Below the pieces are notes generated by a model. It had not been told where the DNA came from. It ran no database searches and saw only the letters and a program-made list of their open reading frames with translations. Below, piece by piece: positions 1 to 25,704 of a stretch of 64,000 nt of DNA (the first letter of the stretch is position 1; each line of letters begins with the position of its first letter). Position numbers and translations under genes: made by a program. Origin of the DNA: Tribonema minus (lineage: Eukaryota > Sar > Xanthophyceae > Tribonematales > Tribonemataceae); the NCBI GenBank assembly GCA_017506865.1, contig JAFCMP010000445.1, forward strand, positions 186,001-250,000. The letters run 5' to 3'.

Positions 1-110
1 CTGCAAGCACTCATTTATCACTCCGAAGTGTTTTGTGCGCCAGCAATGAGGCTTGGTCCAAATGGAAGTCCTCTGCCTGTTTGTGACCATATACAAACAA
101 AAGTAGTCAC

Positions 111-15122
<15,012 letters not shown>

Positions 15123-17063
15123 TCACAGCCCACGGTTTAATAATCAGGACTACAGCGGATCATGCACACCCACACACACACAAACAAGTTGATGTTGAAG
15201 CCTGACGGTTTCGTTTGGGGAAACTGTTGTTGTTCAAAACGGAGAGTGCTCTGCCCTAAACCTACTTTGTGTAGCGGAGAGTGCTCCTGCCTAAACCTAC
15301 TTTGTGTAGCTGCGGACCGTTGTCGTACCCTATGACCTCTTCGTGAAGAAAAGCAGACACGTCATTTCGCAGTGCACTTCCGTGGCACACAGAAAAACCT
15401 CATCTGCACATACATACCGCAAACAACAATTCACCATGCCTGCCACTAGATGGTGGTGACTGTGAGGCAGTTCAGAACCTAATAAAAGTCAACGGAAACC
15501 GCACGCATGCACAGCAGGTTGAGGCGTCAACTACTGTGGCTAATGCTTGTGAGCTGTTGCACCACCCCACTCTTCATACGTCATTACTTCTTGAAGTATC
15601 ATTAAAGTTCCCCATCGCTTTCGCACACTCACCTCGCAAGAGCGTGTTGCCAGGTGGCTAGCATCGCGTCCGCAGTGTTCTTGGCGGACGCATCAATGCA
15701 TTGAGATCAACGGACGACTTGTACACAGCATCAAAGACAGCTGCAGTGAGCTCAGTGCATGATTTCAGGGATGGACAACACTGAGTTGTGCCCTACATGT
15801 GGACGGCATCCCGATGCAAGCTGCTTCTGCAGTGGGACGAATGTCACGTGTGCTAATTATTGGCCCAATACAAAAGTATGGATGGGGCGACGATAACGTC
15901 AAAGACATTGATCTCATAGGCCCCTCCATGCATGCCTCAGACCGCATATGACGTCAGCGTCTGTATGGCATTGATGGAAGAAATCACTCGTCATCACAGG
16001 CAATCCTAAACACGCCCACCACAACTCACAGCAACAGCATCTTGCCATTCAATGCGTGCAATGCACTCGCAAGGCGTGCGCATCAGCACTTCACGCATAC
16101 TACTGAGAAAGCTGCAAGGGACGCGCGACTTGCAACGCCGAGCCTCTCAAAACACTAGCAACAGTGCTGGCAGCGAGGGCACCACGCACAAACGGAAAAG
16201 CGAAGAAAAGAGCCCGCACCACAAATAACACGGACAACGACCTCAGTATATGTATATGTGCACGTGAGGTCAGGGGGGCCCCCCCGCTGCAGCCGCGTCT
16301 GCGAATGTGAAGACTGCCAGGGGGGGGGGGGGCGGCGCGCGTGTGTACAGAACAAGAGGACAGAGCGCGAAGGGGGGGCGCATCGCTGCTGCGCAGCGCG
16401 CACCGGAGCCGCGCCGCGCGCGCGCCGGCAAGGCCGGCACCAGTGGTGCCGGAGGCGCGCGCGACTGTGCATATGCGATTTGTGTGCGCGCGCGCTGCTG
16501 CTGCTGCTGCCGGGACTGCGCGACCCGGAACGGACGGCCGGCGCTGCGCGCGAGCGCGCGCCGGGGACCGCGGCAAAATTGCATTGGGGCGCGTGCGAAC
16601 GGCGGCGCGGGGCGGCGACAGTCGCGCGCTGAGCGCTGCTGGGACTCTATCAGAAGCGCGGTGCAGCGGCGGCGCCGCGTGACGGCCGAGGCCCGGGGCC
16701 GCACGCCGTGCCGCACGTGCTGCCGCTGCTGCTGCATGCATTAACATCACAAAGAACACGAATGAAAGCGAGACGCAGACGTGCCGCGTTGCCGCTGCCG
16801 CTGCTGCCGCCGCCGCAGTGCCGCCGGAGCTGTGATGGCGAGTACGGCGAGCCGTGCACGCGCCCTGCTGCAGCAGCAGCGCTCGCTGACACTGCTGCCG
16901 TTGCCGCCGCTGCTGCCTGCACTGCTGCTTGGGTGGCGGACGGAGCAGCTGCTGCCGTGCATGAAGTCGAAGAGAGCGATGGCCACCGCGCCGCAGCTGC
17001 CGCCGCTGAGGCATCGCGACTGTGCCCGCGGCGCCGCTGCTGCGCTGCCGCCGCTGAGCACCA
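15123..17063. other. Intergenic region between polyglutamine and LRR genes
   Basis: The right half (16.3-17.06 kb) is very GC-rich, low-complexity sequence downstream of the polyglutamine stop codon, probably 3' UTR; it includes a G-run near 16320. A minus ORF of about 300 codons there is rich in Arg/Ala/Pro and not credible. A 35-bp tandem duplication lies at 15241-15310. The left part should contain the LRR gene promoter. Confidence 0.45.
15241..15310. repeat. Tandem duplication of a 35-bp unit
   Basis: Two adjacent units share CCTAAACCTACTTTGTGTAG and differ only in the CTCTGCC/CTCCTGC segment. Confidence 0.9.
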
Positions 17064-19652
17064 TCACCGCTGCTGCTGCTGCTGCTGCGCGTGGTGCGAC
17101 GACGGCTGGTGCAGTGCGGCCTGCGGCGTCTGCACCGCCGCCGCCGCCAGCACGTGCGAGGACGCGGACTTCTGCAGCTGCTGCGGCGCCGCGGCGGCGA
17201 TGGCGTAGCCGCCGGGGTACACCTGCTGCATCTTCTGGCCGGCGGCGGCGGCGGCGCCGGCGCCGCCCGGCGCCGGCACGAGCACCTGGTAGTGCCCCGG
17301 CGGCGCGTAGTGCGGCGCGGCGGCGTACACGGCGGGGATCATCTGCGGGTGCCACGCCCACTGCGGCGGCGGCGCGCCGGGCGCCATGGTGATGGCGCCG
17401 CGCGTCGCGCCCGGCGGCGCCGCACTGATCGCGTACATGGGCACCTGCACGAGGCCGCCGTTGCCGCCCGGGCCACTGTGGTGGTGGTGCATCGGGACGA
17501 GGGACTGGTGCGGCGGGAACCCCTGCATGGGGGGGTGGGGGCCGCGGTGGGGGGACGCGGCGGCGGCGATCGTCGCCGCCGCCGCCGCCGAGGAGGAGGA
17601 TTGCGCCGACTGCTGCGGCTGCGACGTCAGCGGCGGCGCCGCGCCGCGCGACGACGCGACCATGTGGTGCACCGCCATGTGCTGCTGCGGCGGCAGGCGC
17701 TGCTGCTGCTGCTGCTGATGGCGCGGAAGCTGGTGCTGCTGCTGCTGCTGCTGGACGGAGTGGCCGTGGCCGCTGCCGTTGCTGCCGCCCTGGTGCTGCT
17801 GCTGCGGCGGCTGCGGCGCGTGGAGCATGTGGTGCTGCGGCGCGACCATCATCATCGGCTGCGAGGTCATGACGAGCGTCGTCTGGCTGGGATGCCGCTG
17901 CATGGGCGCAGACGTGCGGCCGTTGTGCTCCTCGCCGCGCGACACGGGCCGCTGCTGCTGCTGCTGCTGGTGCTGCGTGTGCTGCGGCGGCTGCTCCAGC
18001 TGCTTCGTCATCTGCTGCGGCGCCAGCGCCATCTGCTGCTGCTGCGGCGCTGCCAGCAGCGGCTGCTGCATATAGTACTGCACTTGCTGGGGGAGGTGAC
18101 CGTGATGCTGCTGCTGCTGCTGCTGCTGCGACGTCAGCTGAGGTGACCGCTGCTGGTGCTGGTGCTGCTGATGTGGCTGCTGCTGCTGGTGCAACGGCGC
18201 GGGCCCCTGCTGGCTGTGCTGCTGCTGCTGCTGCGGAGGGGGCGACTTCTGCGGCAGCACCGCCGGCTGCAGCGCGTGCTGCGACTGGGAGCGCCGCATG
18301 TGCTGCTGTTGCTGTTGCCCTTCCTGCTGCTGCTGCGGCGGCCGCTGCTGCTGCTGCTGCTGCTGGGGCGCCTGCGGCTGCTGCTGCTGCTGCTGCTGCG
18401 CCGCGGCGCGCGCCTGCTGCTGGTGCTGCGCCATGGCGCTCATGTGCAGGATGTGCTGCAGCTGGTGCTGCCCGTGCATCTGCAGCAGGTGCGTCTGGTG
18501 CGCGAGCTGGCGGCGCTGCCCCTCCTCCTGCAGCGACCGGTAGTGCTGCTGCATGGCGGCCTGGCGCTCCATGTAGCGCCCTGCGTCGCTGTCACGCAGC
18601 ACGGCCTCCATGCTTGGCACGAATGCCTGCCGCCGCGCGACGGCGGCGGCGCCGGCGCTGCCGGTCGACGAGCGCCTGCCGCCGCCGCTGCCGCCGCTGC
18701 TGCTGCTGCCGCCGCTGCTGCTCGGCGAGTGGAGCACCTCCCGCGAGTCGGGGCGCTGCACAAGGCGCTGTTCGCGGTGCTCTTGCGAGCGCCGTTGCTG
18801 CCTCTGCTCTGGCTCGCCGTCGTCCTGCCTGTCGCTCTCCTCTTGGTCGTCATCTTCTCCGCTCTCGTCCTGCTCCTTGAATTTGACAGCTGCAGTTGCA
18901 AGGAGCAGCAGCAGCGAGGCATCACCCCCCTCCCCCTCCGCCTCGGGTGACGCGTCCGCCCCTGCCCCTTCCTGCGCCTTTCCGTTGGTGGCTGCAGCTG
19001 CTGGCCCGGCACTGATTGCTGCCCTGTCCCTGCTCTTGGATCCAGCAGCAGCATCAGCATCAGCTTTGCCAATGTTGCTGCCATCCAGCAAGCGCTGCTG
19101 CTTGGCAGCGCCGTCGGCCGCTGGTTGCATGTGGCGGCGCTGCGGTGCCTCTGCCTCGCCTCCTGAGGCATTCGGCCCATCGCAACCGTTCTCGAAGGAC
19201 GTCGTCGCAGAGGGCGTCACGGCAGCATGTTGCAGGGGTGATGCAGTGCGCTGCTGGGACAGCTGTGCCTCTCCACTTGCGGTCCGTATCCTCTTGGTGC
19301 CGGGCAACATGTAAGTATTCCTGTCCGCGACAGCGGAGGCCCCCACCGTGGCTGCAAGAGCGGCGCGGTCGCGATGCTGCTTTACACTGTGGCGACGCTT
19401 TTTGTCGTCGTTGGAGCTGTAGGTGCTGGGGGAGCCTTCCCCGTCAGATGCGGTAATTACAGAGGAGGCAGGAACAGTTGAGTCTGTGCTGGTGGGTGCG
19501 ACCCAGGTGGTGGTAGCGGCCTCACGGGCGTACATCGCTGCTGGGCAAGAGGATGCCAGGCTGTCTGGACAGGCGATGGCGGGCACAGGCCAGGGGCGGG
19601 CGTGCTGTAGAGGCCCGGGTGCCGTGTGTGATGCGTCCAGTGACCGCTTCAT
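17064..19652 (-). CDS. Polyglutamine/low-complexity protein, probably nuclear
   Basis: An uninterrupted frame of 863 codons runs from the ATG at 19652 to the TGA at 17064. Residues 84-96 (KKRRHSVKQHRDR) resemble a nuclear localisation signal. An acidic stretch follows near residue 290, then a Ser/Gly-rich linker. The C-terminal half is dominated by CAG-coded Gln runs with His, Pro and Met, and the end is Pro/Ala/Gly-rich. I recognise no folded domain. Such composition is common in transcriptional and RNA-granule regulators, which is only an analogy. The frame stays open upstream to an acceptor at about 19693. A spliced exon at 20160-19854 (donor CACAG/GTGAGC) would join it in phase, so the true N-terminus may lie further right, inside the left arm of the inverted repeat. 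Plus-strand Cys/Ala/Leu-rich ORFs here are shadows of the CAG repeats. Confidence 0.75.
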   Translation of the reverse strand: MKRSLDASHTAPGPLQHARPWPVPAIACPDSLASSCPAAMYAREAATTTWVAPTSTDSTVPASSVITASDGEGSPSTYSSNDDKKRRHSVKQHRDRAALAATVGASAVADRNTYMLPGTKRIRTASGEAQLSQQRTASPLQHAAVTPSATTSFENGCDGPNASGGEAEAPQRRHMQPAADGAAKQQRLLDGSNIGKADADAAAGSKSRDRAAISAGPAAAATNGKAQEGAGADASPEAEGEGGDASLLLLLATAAVKFKEQDESGEDDDQEESDRQDDGEPEQRQQRRSQEHREQRLVQRPDSREVLHSPSSSGGSSSSGGSGGGRRSSTGSAGAAAVARRQAFVPSMEAVLRDSDAGRYMERQAAMQQHYRSLQEEGQRRQLAHQTHLLQMHGQHQLQHILHMSAMAQHQQQARAAAQQQQQQQPQAPQQQQQQQRPPQQQQEGQQQQQHMRRSQSQHALQPAVLPQKSPPPQQQQQHSQQGPAPLHQQQQPHQQHQHQQRSPQLTSQQQQQQQHHGHLPQQVQYYMQQPLLAAPQQQQMALAPQQMTKQLEQPPQHTQHQQQQQQRPVSRGEEHNGRTSAPMQRHPSQTTLVMTSQPMMMVAPQHHMLHAPQPPQQQHQGGSNGSGHGHSVQQQQQQHQLPRHQQQQQQRLPPQQHMAVHHMVASSRGAAPPLTSQPQQSAQSSSSAAAAATIAAAASPHRGPHPPMQGFPPHQSLVPMHHHHSGPGGNGGLVQVPMYAISAAPPGATRGAITMAPGAPPPQWAWHPQMIPAVYAAAPHYAPPGHYQVLVPAPGGAGAAAAAGQKMQQVYPGGYAIAAAAPQQLQKSASSHVLAAAAVQTPQAALHQPSSHHAQQQQQQR

Positions 19653-21245
19653 GGCACCGTTGGTGATGGTGATGCCCTGACTGCTGGCAAGAGAAGGGAG
19701 ATGAAAAGTGTGAGGATGACTGATGGCCTCTGGCACGGCACGCAAGCGACACGTTGACGGCAACACCACCCACCCCTGCCAGCCTGCCAGGATTGCCAAC
19801 AACCAGGTAAAAAGGCATGTGGCCAGGCTAGGCACGCACGCACCTGTGCTCACCTGTGAGAGGGCTGTAATCTTTGTGCCGTGCCTCGTCTGCCGGTGGC
19901 CTCACGTTTGTCTCGTACTTGTACTTCGCCCCTCTTCCTCGCTTGCTTGCCTCGTCTCTCTTGTGTCAAGCAACAGAGGAGCGCAGAGATTAGTTTGGCG
20001 TGAAAGGGCACTAAAGAGCAACTCGTCTCAACAGAAGGCAAAGAGTTGTACACCGAGGTTCTGCAGCGCTTGCTTTGCTTCCGAGGGGGGCTGCACAATT
20101 GCCTTGCTGACGAAACCAGCGTTGCAGCAGCCTCAACAAGCTTCTTCTCCAAGACTGCTGCTGTACAAGACACACAGACTGAGTGCTGCTTAGCTCATTG
20201 TTGGGTATCATAGAAACCTTTCCCGTGGCACTGGAGCAACAAATCAGAATCAGTATGCCAATCTATGAGCCTGCAGCGCGTCAGTGGACGAGCCGACCGA
20301 AGCTGGAATGCGCTCAGCATGCATTGACGGTGGGATCAACAGGTGCTGTGCAGCGAAACCACTCAGTGTATAGTAGTTTGGCAGTGGTTTGCATGCATTC
20401 TTCAAGGCTGCACCCCCGATTGCACGGCAGATCTTTCATGACCGCGCTGTCCGCTGACTCTTTTTTAATGATTCTCTTTCAAAGGACACGAGGGACACGA
20501 TCTCATTCCCACTTTGAGCTTATTCGCAGCCTGCCACAGTGGGAATGAGGGGCAGCCGTTGGGCAATGCCCATGAAGCAAGGACCCGCAAAGCAGCGCAG
20601 CACTGGCACTTCAGCCAATGCCGCGATGTGTGTATGCTGTTTGGCAGGCCGACATTTAATGCGGGAGAGCTCGGTGGGAGCGAACTTGAGCCTTTGGGCA
20701 ATCGGTGAGTTGAAGGAGAAAAACAGGTAAAAGGTCGAAAAGTTGCCATGTGTGTTTTAAAAAGTGAAACGCACTCGTTGCACACTTGGCCACGTCGTCT
20801 GCAAGCGTCACATGAGAGGCAGCGCCTCTCCGCTGACCAGTGACGCATTCCGAGTTGCAGCGCAAACAGGGGACAAATCATTGGCAGCCCCCGCCCCATC
20901 GCACTGCCACCGTGACAGTATCAGGCAATGTGCGGACTTTGGCTCTGAAGCTGGAAGAGTGCACCTCAAAGTGCCTTACCAGCGTTTTTCACTGCTACAT
21001 GGGAGTCTTGTCTGACTGACCATGTTCATTGTTAGAGACAGCATCGGCAGTCAAGGAGATACGCGCCGTGTGCCTTGCAACCGTGGCAACTGATTGTCAT
21101 GCAGTTGAGTCCAGTGTCGCACGGTGGTCGTACATGCACTGCACGCGCGTGCGCTATCGTTGTGCGACGATCACATGCCGGTGCCAGCAAGGCCATGAAG
21201 CGCACCTCTGCCCGTGGCTGCGTGCATCATGTATTTCATGCTCAT
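19650..21245. repeat. Left arm of a 1.6-kb inverted duplication
   Basis: The arm matches the reverse complement of about 24515-26230. Identity is very high across most of it and fades near the outer end, inside the first codons of the polyglutamine exon. It contains the candidate 5' exon and upstream region of that gene. A minus-strand ORF of 144 codons (20899-20465, starting MGRGLPMICPL) has a Cys cluster (CLSCDACRRRGQVCNEC) reminiscent of a zinc-binding knuckle, though no family was recognised. In this arm that ORF ends earlier than its counterpart in the right arm. The arm lacks the 114-bp insertion present in the right arm. Confidence 0.9.
19854..20160 (-). CDS. Possible upstream exon of the polyglutamine gene
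   Basis: The minus frame is open between a good acceptor (TGTCTTGTACAG) and a canonical donor (CACAG/GTGAGC). Its phase joins that of the polyglutamine exon, giving PSHSQGITITNG at the junction. No in-frame ATG lies in the exon before a TGA about ten codons upstream of the ORF start, so it is either an internal exon or untranslated. The same frame is kept open in the right arm of the inverted repeat (25705-26028) with only four amino-acid differences over 107 codons. That suggests coding constraint or a recent duplication. No domain was recognised. Confidence 0.4.
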
Positions 21246-24200
21246 TTGTGGGGGGCAGGCTTTAAGCATCGTTGCTTGGTAGGCTAGTGTGTGTTTTTCA
21301 TTAACTCTCGCTCACGGCGCGAGAAAGCCCAGAGGTGACGGTGGATGTCCATGGAAGCAGCCAGAATCTACATATGCTTTTTGTGAACAGGACATGTCAT
21401 CTTACTTTTCAAAGTGTCCGATGCGCGTTGCCAATCAGTTACACAGTTACACAAGTACTTCTAATGGGACCTAGCGGTACCCTTGATTGTTGTTACACAC
21501 ACTCTTTCAGAGTCTTGTCCGTGGGGAGGGTCAGCGATGCGGCGACGGCGCAGGCAGGTGGCGGCTTCGCCTGCTTGGTGGCCTACGCCGACGCAGCGAC
21601 CGAGTGTCAAGCCTGCTGCCTGCTGCGCCAAGATCATCAACGCGAACACCAACACCTGCAACCACAGCGTCGAAGACCGGAGCCTATCCGCCGCCGTCCC
21701 TGCCGCCGGCGATGGCGCACGCCTTCAACCCACAACCGACACAAGGACACTATCTTGGGGCCTCGCGGCACCCTTGATTGTTAGTCATACAACTCTACGG
21801 AGTATTGTCCAAGGCATGTGGTTAGAGAGCGGCGCCTGTGCGCGGCGCCGGGGCAGGCGGCGGCAGCTGCTTGGCGGGAGCGGCGCTGAGAAGCAGGAGC
21901 AGGAGCAGCAAGAGGAAGGAGTTCGCAGCAGGGGTTCCAGCGTGCGGCCGGGGACACCGGGGGGGGGTAGCACTAGCAAATAGAAGGGCGGGTTTTAGTA
22001 GATATGCTTGCTTGAGTGACGGCATCAGCCTTTGCAGCACCAGTGCCTGGCACTTAGTGATCCATGACCATTGTCCTCAGTTCTGGGCGCTGCTACCAGT
22101 AGCCCAGGCCTGCACAAAGCTGTTCACGGTTAGGACCATTTTGGCAGAGACACGGGAGGCCTCAAAGTGGTTCTGGTCGTGTAGAGGCAGTAGCTTAGGC
22201 ACTTTGGTGCAGCATGATAGTGGGAACCGATCAGGGTTTGGGTGGGGTTTGTTGGGGTTGGGTCGGACTCTTCGTAGCAACAGCCTTAGCACCAGTGCCT
22301 GGTGCCCAGTGATCATTTGCCTAGAGGCGTGATCCAGACGTGTCAGCAATATCCTCAGTTCTGGGCGCTGTCAAAGGCGACCCAGGCCTGCATGAATCTT
22401 TTTCAAGACGGGACAAGTGTGCCTCACGGCTGGGCAACCCTAAGTAGGGTTTGGTTGTGGGGTGTTGGTGGTAATGTGAAGAGGGGGAAGCCTGTTTGCG
22501 TTTGAGTCTCTCTTCGGAGAAGGAATGTTGCATTGAGTGCACATCCAAAGAGAGGGCTTTTTGCGCCCCTTGCGAAGCGAAATTAATAAAAGTACTTCTA
22601 AGTTACAGTAACTGTAGACGACATCCGACATCGCTATAGGGCATCTTCTCCCTCTCGATGTCCTCGTCCACCTGCCCCCCTTACACTCCGTGGAGCCTCG
22701 GAGTGCTCCACCATGTGCGTCATAACTTTCAAGACTACAGCATCATGATCCTACTAAAGTAAGTAGTAGTTCAACAATTGTTTGAAACGCGATCACCTAC
22801 CGCACAGCTGCGGCAGCAGCCTGAGTGCACATGTCCATTCAATTGAAAGTTTTAGTCGCGGTGGTAAAAACAGGCTTGCGACTCAGTAGGCTACAGTAAG
22901 TAGCTTGAAGGAAATTTCAATGGTTCAGTCCGCTGTTAACTAAAACTGTATGCAGCAATTGCTGCACACGGCACGTGCCAAATGGTACAACGATAGTATC
23001 ACAGTCCACCTACGATACTAGTAGTAGGGGGGGGCTGGGAGAAACACCAGTTCTAAAATCAGACTCAAATACGTGCAGCACTCCACTCAAAGGCTCCAGC
23101 CTGAGCCTGAGCTGGTCACCGATGCCACATGGCAGCCAGCAGCGCCAGGCACGCCAACTTGAAATCTTAAGGGCTAATCCCTGCATGCAGCAGCGGAAAT
23201 AGCTGCAACATGTTGTAACTTACGGTAAGATAAGTTAAACCTAGATGCCCCCCCCAGCGGATCCGCGGATAATAAACGACCACGTTTATAAGCTGACCAA
23301 CTCACTGATTCAGTATGTAGATGAACTCAGCAGCCTGAGAGAGCACTGGCAGCTGCTGCAGCAGTTCACCGCGCTTGAGGGAACAATCATCGGATGAATG
23401 CAATGCATCATCACTGGCATCCTCAGGCTGGCATCATGACTACCAGGTGCGGCCACAGTTTCAGGCTGAGCAATGCATCTATAGTCTATGAAAGACACCG
23501 CCATACCTTTTCGCTTGAAGCCTTGGCGCCTCAATCGCTCGAGCTGCAATACCTTACATGGGCTAAGTGGCAAATAAAGCAAAGTGTTCTCGGGCGACCC
23601 AATTGGCAGTGCATGCATTTGCATGTATACACCACCTGAGTGTACACCGTGCTGAAACGCATCTGTCTATAAACGATTAGCGGCGCAAAGTGAGGAATGT
23701 GGCTAGCACCTTGTCTCTTCAGGTGCGCACTTATCGGCGCTAACGATGGCACGGGGCGTCTGCAGCTGATGCTGGAAGCCGCGACGCTTGACACAGACCA
23801 CCAATTGCCGGCGCCCAAGCGCTTGGAAGCTTCGTCAAGTCACATCGGTGCGTGCAATGTTGGCAGAGCAGCTTCAGGCGCGCCTCAACTTGAAGTTTAG
23901 AGCCATCTATGATCGAGAGCAAAGCGATGCAAAGTGAATGTGACGTGTTGGTGGGTGCGACCGCCGTCTCTTCAGGTGAGCACAGCTCGAGGGGTTGACT
24001 GTAATACGCTGGCTTTATGAGCGCTGCAGCCAACACTCTTTCCTTGATGCTCAGCATGATGATGCAACTAAGTGCCATGCGTGTCTCTATGTTTGTGCAG
24101 GCCAGGCGGGTTTTTCAGCACGACACAAAATGCAGGAATCAAGTCTGCCATCTACAAGCACAGGGTGAGGCAGCGGAGGGAAGGTGAGGTACATGTCGCC

Positions 24201-24514
24201 AGAATGCCCGTGGCACGACTGAAACACTGCATGGGCATGTTTGCTGCATGTGCAGCATGAACTGGATCCTGCTGGTGGCACTGCGGATTGAAACATAGGT
24301 GCATGGCCACGCTTTCAGTTGCAACTACTAGTAGTGTTCCTCCAGACCAATGTCTGCGCCTCTGCAGAGCTAGAGCCAGTAGCTTGATTGTGCCAACTTT
24401 AGATCAGAGCGGGTTCTAGAACTCGTTGAACCCACTGTGGTAGTGGTACCAATGCAAAGATCTGGCGAATTCAACAGATTCATGAATCGCACTGTGGATC
24501 CGTGTCACCTCGAG
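21246..24514. other. Spacer between the inverted arms, with internal direct repeats
   Basis: No gene could be built. There are two direct repeat pairs: about 21464-21530 with 21754-21820, and about 22018-22150 with 22273-22420. The second pair contains, on the plus strand, an acceptor-like CCTCAG followed by an open stretch reading QFWALLPVAQAC in one copy and QFWALSKATQAC in the other. This resembles the exon-edge echoes of the minus-strand genes and hints at an unmodelled plus-strand exon. A third pair (CTCTTCAGGTG near 23720 and 23970) is shorter. Confidence 0.5.
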
Positions 24515-24864
24515 GAGCATGGAATGGAATACATGATGCACGCTGCCATGGGCAGAGGTGCGCTTCATGGCCTTGCTGGCACCGGCATGTGATCGTCGCA
24601 CAACGATAGCGCACGCGCGTGCAGTGCATGTACGACCACCCGTGCGACACTGGACTCAACTGCATGACAATCAATTGCCACGGTTGCAAGGCACACGGCC
24701 GGTATCTTCTTGACTGCCGATGCTGTCTCTAACAATGAACATGGTCAGTCAGACAAGACTCCCATGTAGCAGTGGAAAACGCTGGTAAGGCACTGTGAGG
24801 TGCACTCTTCCAGCTTCAGGGCCAAAGGCCGCACATTGCCTGATACTGTCACGGTGGCAGTGCG

Positions 24865-25446
24865 ATGGGGCGGGGGCTGCCAATGATTTGTCCCCTGTTT
24901 GCGCTGCAACTCGGAATGCGTCACTGGTCAGTGGAGAGGCGCTGCCTCTCATGTGACGCTTGCAGACGACGTGGCCAAGTGTGCAACGAGTGCGTTTCAC
25001 TTTTTAAAACACACATGGCAACTTTTCGACTTTTTACCTGTTTTTCTCCTTCAACTCACCGATTGCCCAAAGGCTCAAGTTCGCTCCCACCGAGCTCTCC
25101 CGCATTAAATGTCGGCCTGCCAAACAGCATACACACATCGCGGCATTGGCTAAAGTGCCAGTGCTGCGCTGCTTTGCGGGTCCTTGCTTCATGGGCATTG
25201 CCCAACGGCTGCCCCTCATTCCCACTGTGGCAGGCTGCGAATAAGCTCAAAGTGGGAATGAGATCGTGTGCCTCGTGTCCTTTGAAAGAGAATCATAATA
25301 AAAGAGTCAGCGGACAGCGCGGTCATGAAAGATCTGCCGTGCCATCGGGGTGCCTTGAAGAATGCATGCAAACCACTGCCAAACTACTATACACTGAGTG
25401 GTTTCGCTGCACAGCACCTGTTGATCCCACCGTCAATGCATGCTGA
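24865..25446 (+). CDS. Conserved ORF in right arm, Cys-rich N-terminal segment
   Basis: This 193-codon plus-strand ORF starts MGRGLPMICPLFALQLG. Near residues 27-43 it contains CLSCDACRRRGQVCNEC, a Cys spacing that could bind zinc. The mirror ORF in the left arm is nearly identical over 144 codons and then ends. The Cys pattern survives in both arms, but the duplication is too recent for that to prove coding. Alternative frames are also open nearby. No function can be assigned, and it may be a 5' exon or leader of the truncated polyglutamine-gene copy. Confidence 0.3.
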   Translation: MGRGLPMICPLFALQLGMRHWSVERRCLSCDACRRRGQVCNECVSLFKTHMATFRLFTCFSPSTHRLPKGSSSLPPSSPALNVGLPNSIHTSRHWLKCQCCAALRVLASWALPNGCPSFPLWQAANKLKVGMRSCASCPLKENHNKRVSGQRGHERSAVPSGCLEECMQTTAKLLYTEWFRCTAPVDPTVNAC

Positions 25447-25457
25447 GCGCATTCCAG

Positions 25458-25571
25458 TGTGCGCCCAGGTGGTCAATGCAACGCATTTCGACCTGTATTG
25501 TCGTACAGGTCGAAATGCGTTGCATTTGTCGTACAGGTCGAAATGCGTTGCATTGACCACCTGGGCGCACA
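25458..25571. mobile_element. 114-bp miniature inverted-repeat transposable element with 4-bp target duplication
   Basis: The ends are perfect 40-bp inverted repeats beginning TGTGCGCCCAGGTGG. The short middle contains one further copy of the inner repeat. It is flanked by CCAG at 25454-25457 and 25572-25575. The left arm of the inverted duplication has the same site without the insert and with a single CCAG, so this is a true insertion made after the duplication. A 4-bp target duplication with TGT...ACA ends occurs in DNA transposon groups such as Ginger and, by duplication length only, Sola1; assignment is tentative. It has no coding capacity. Confidence 0.88.
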
Positions 25572-25704
25572 CCAGCTTCGGTCGGCTCGTCCACTGACGC
25601 GCTGCAGGCTCATAGATTGGCATACTGATTCTGATTTGTTGCTCCAGTGCCACGGGAAAGGTTTCTATGATACCCAACAATGAACTAAGCAGCACTCAGT
25701 CTGT

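Noticed and set aside
16100-17014. Minus ORF of about 300 codons downstream of the polyglutamine stop
   Set aside because: Arg/Ala/Pro composition with no motif; more likely GC-rich 3' UTR.
17091-18950. Plus-strand Leu/Arg/Val/Ala-rich ORFs across the polyglutamine gene
   Set aside because: Reverse-strand shadows of CAG and GCN repeats.
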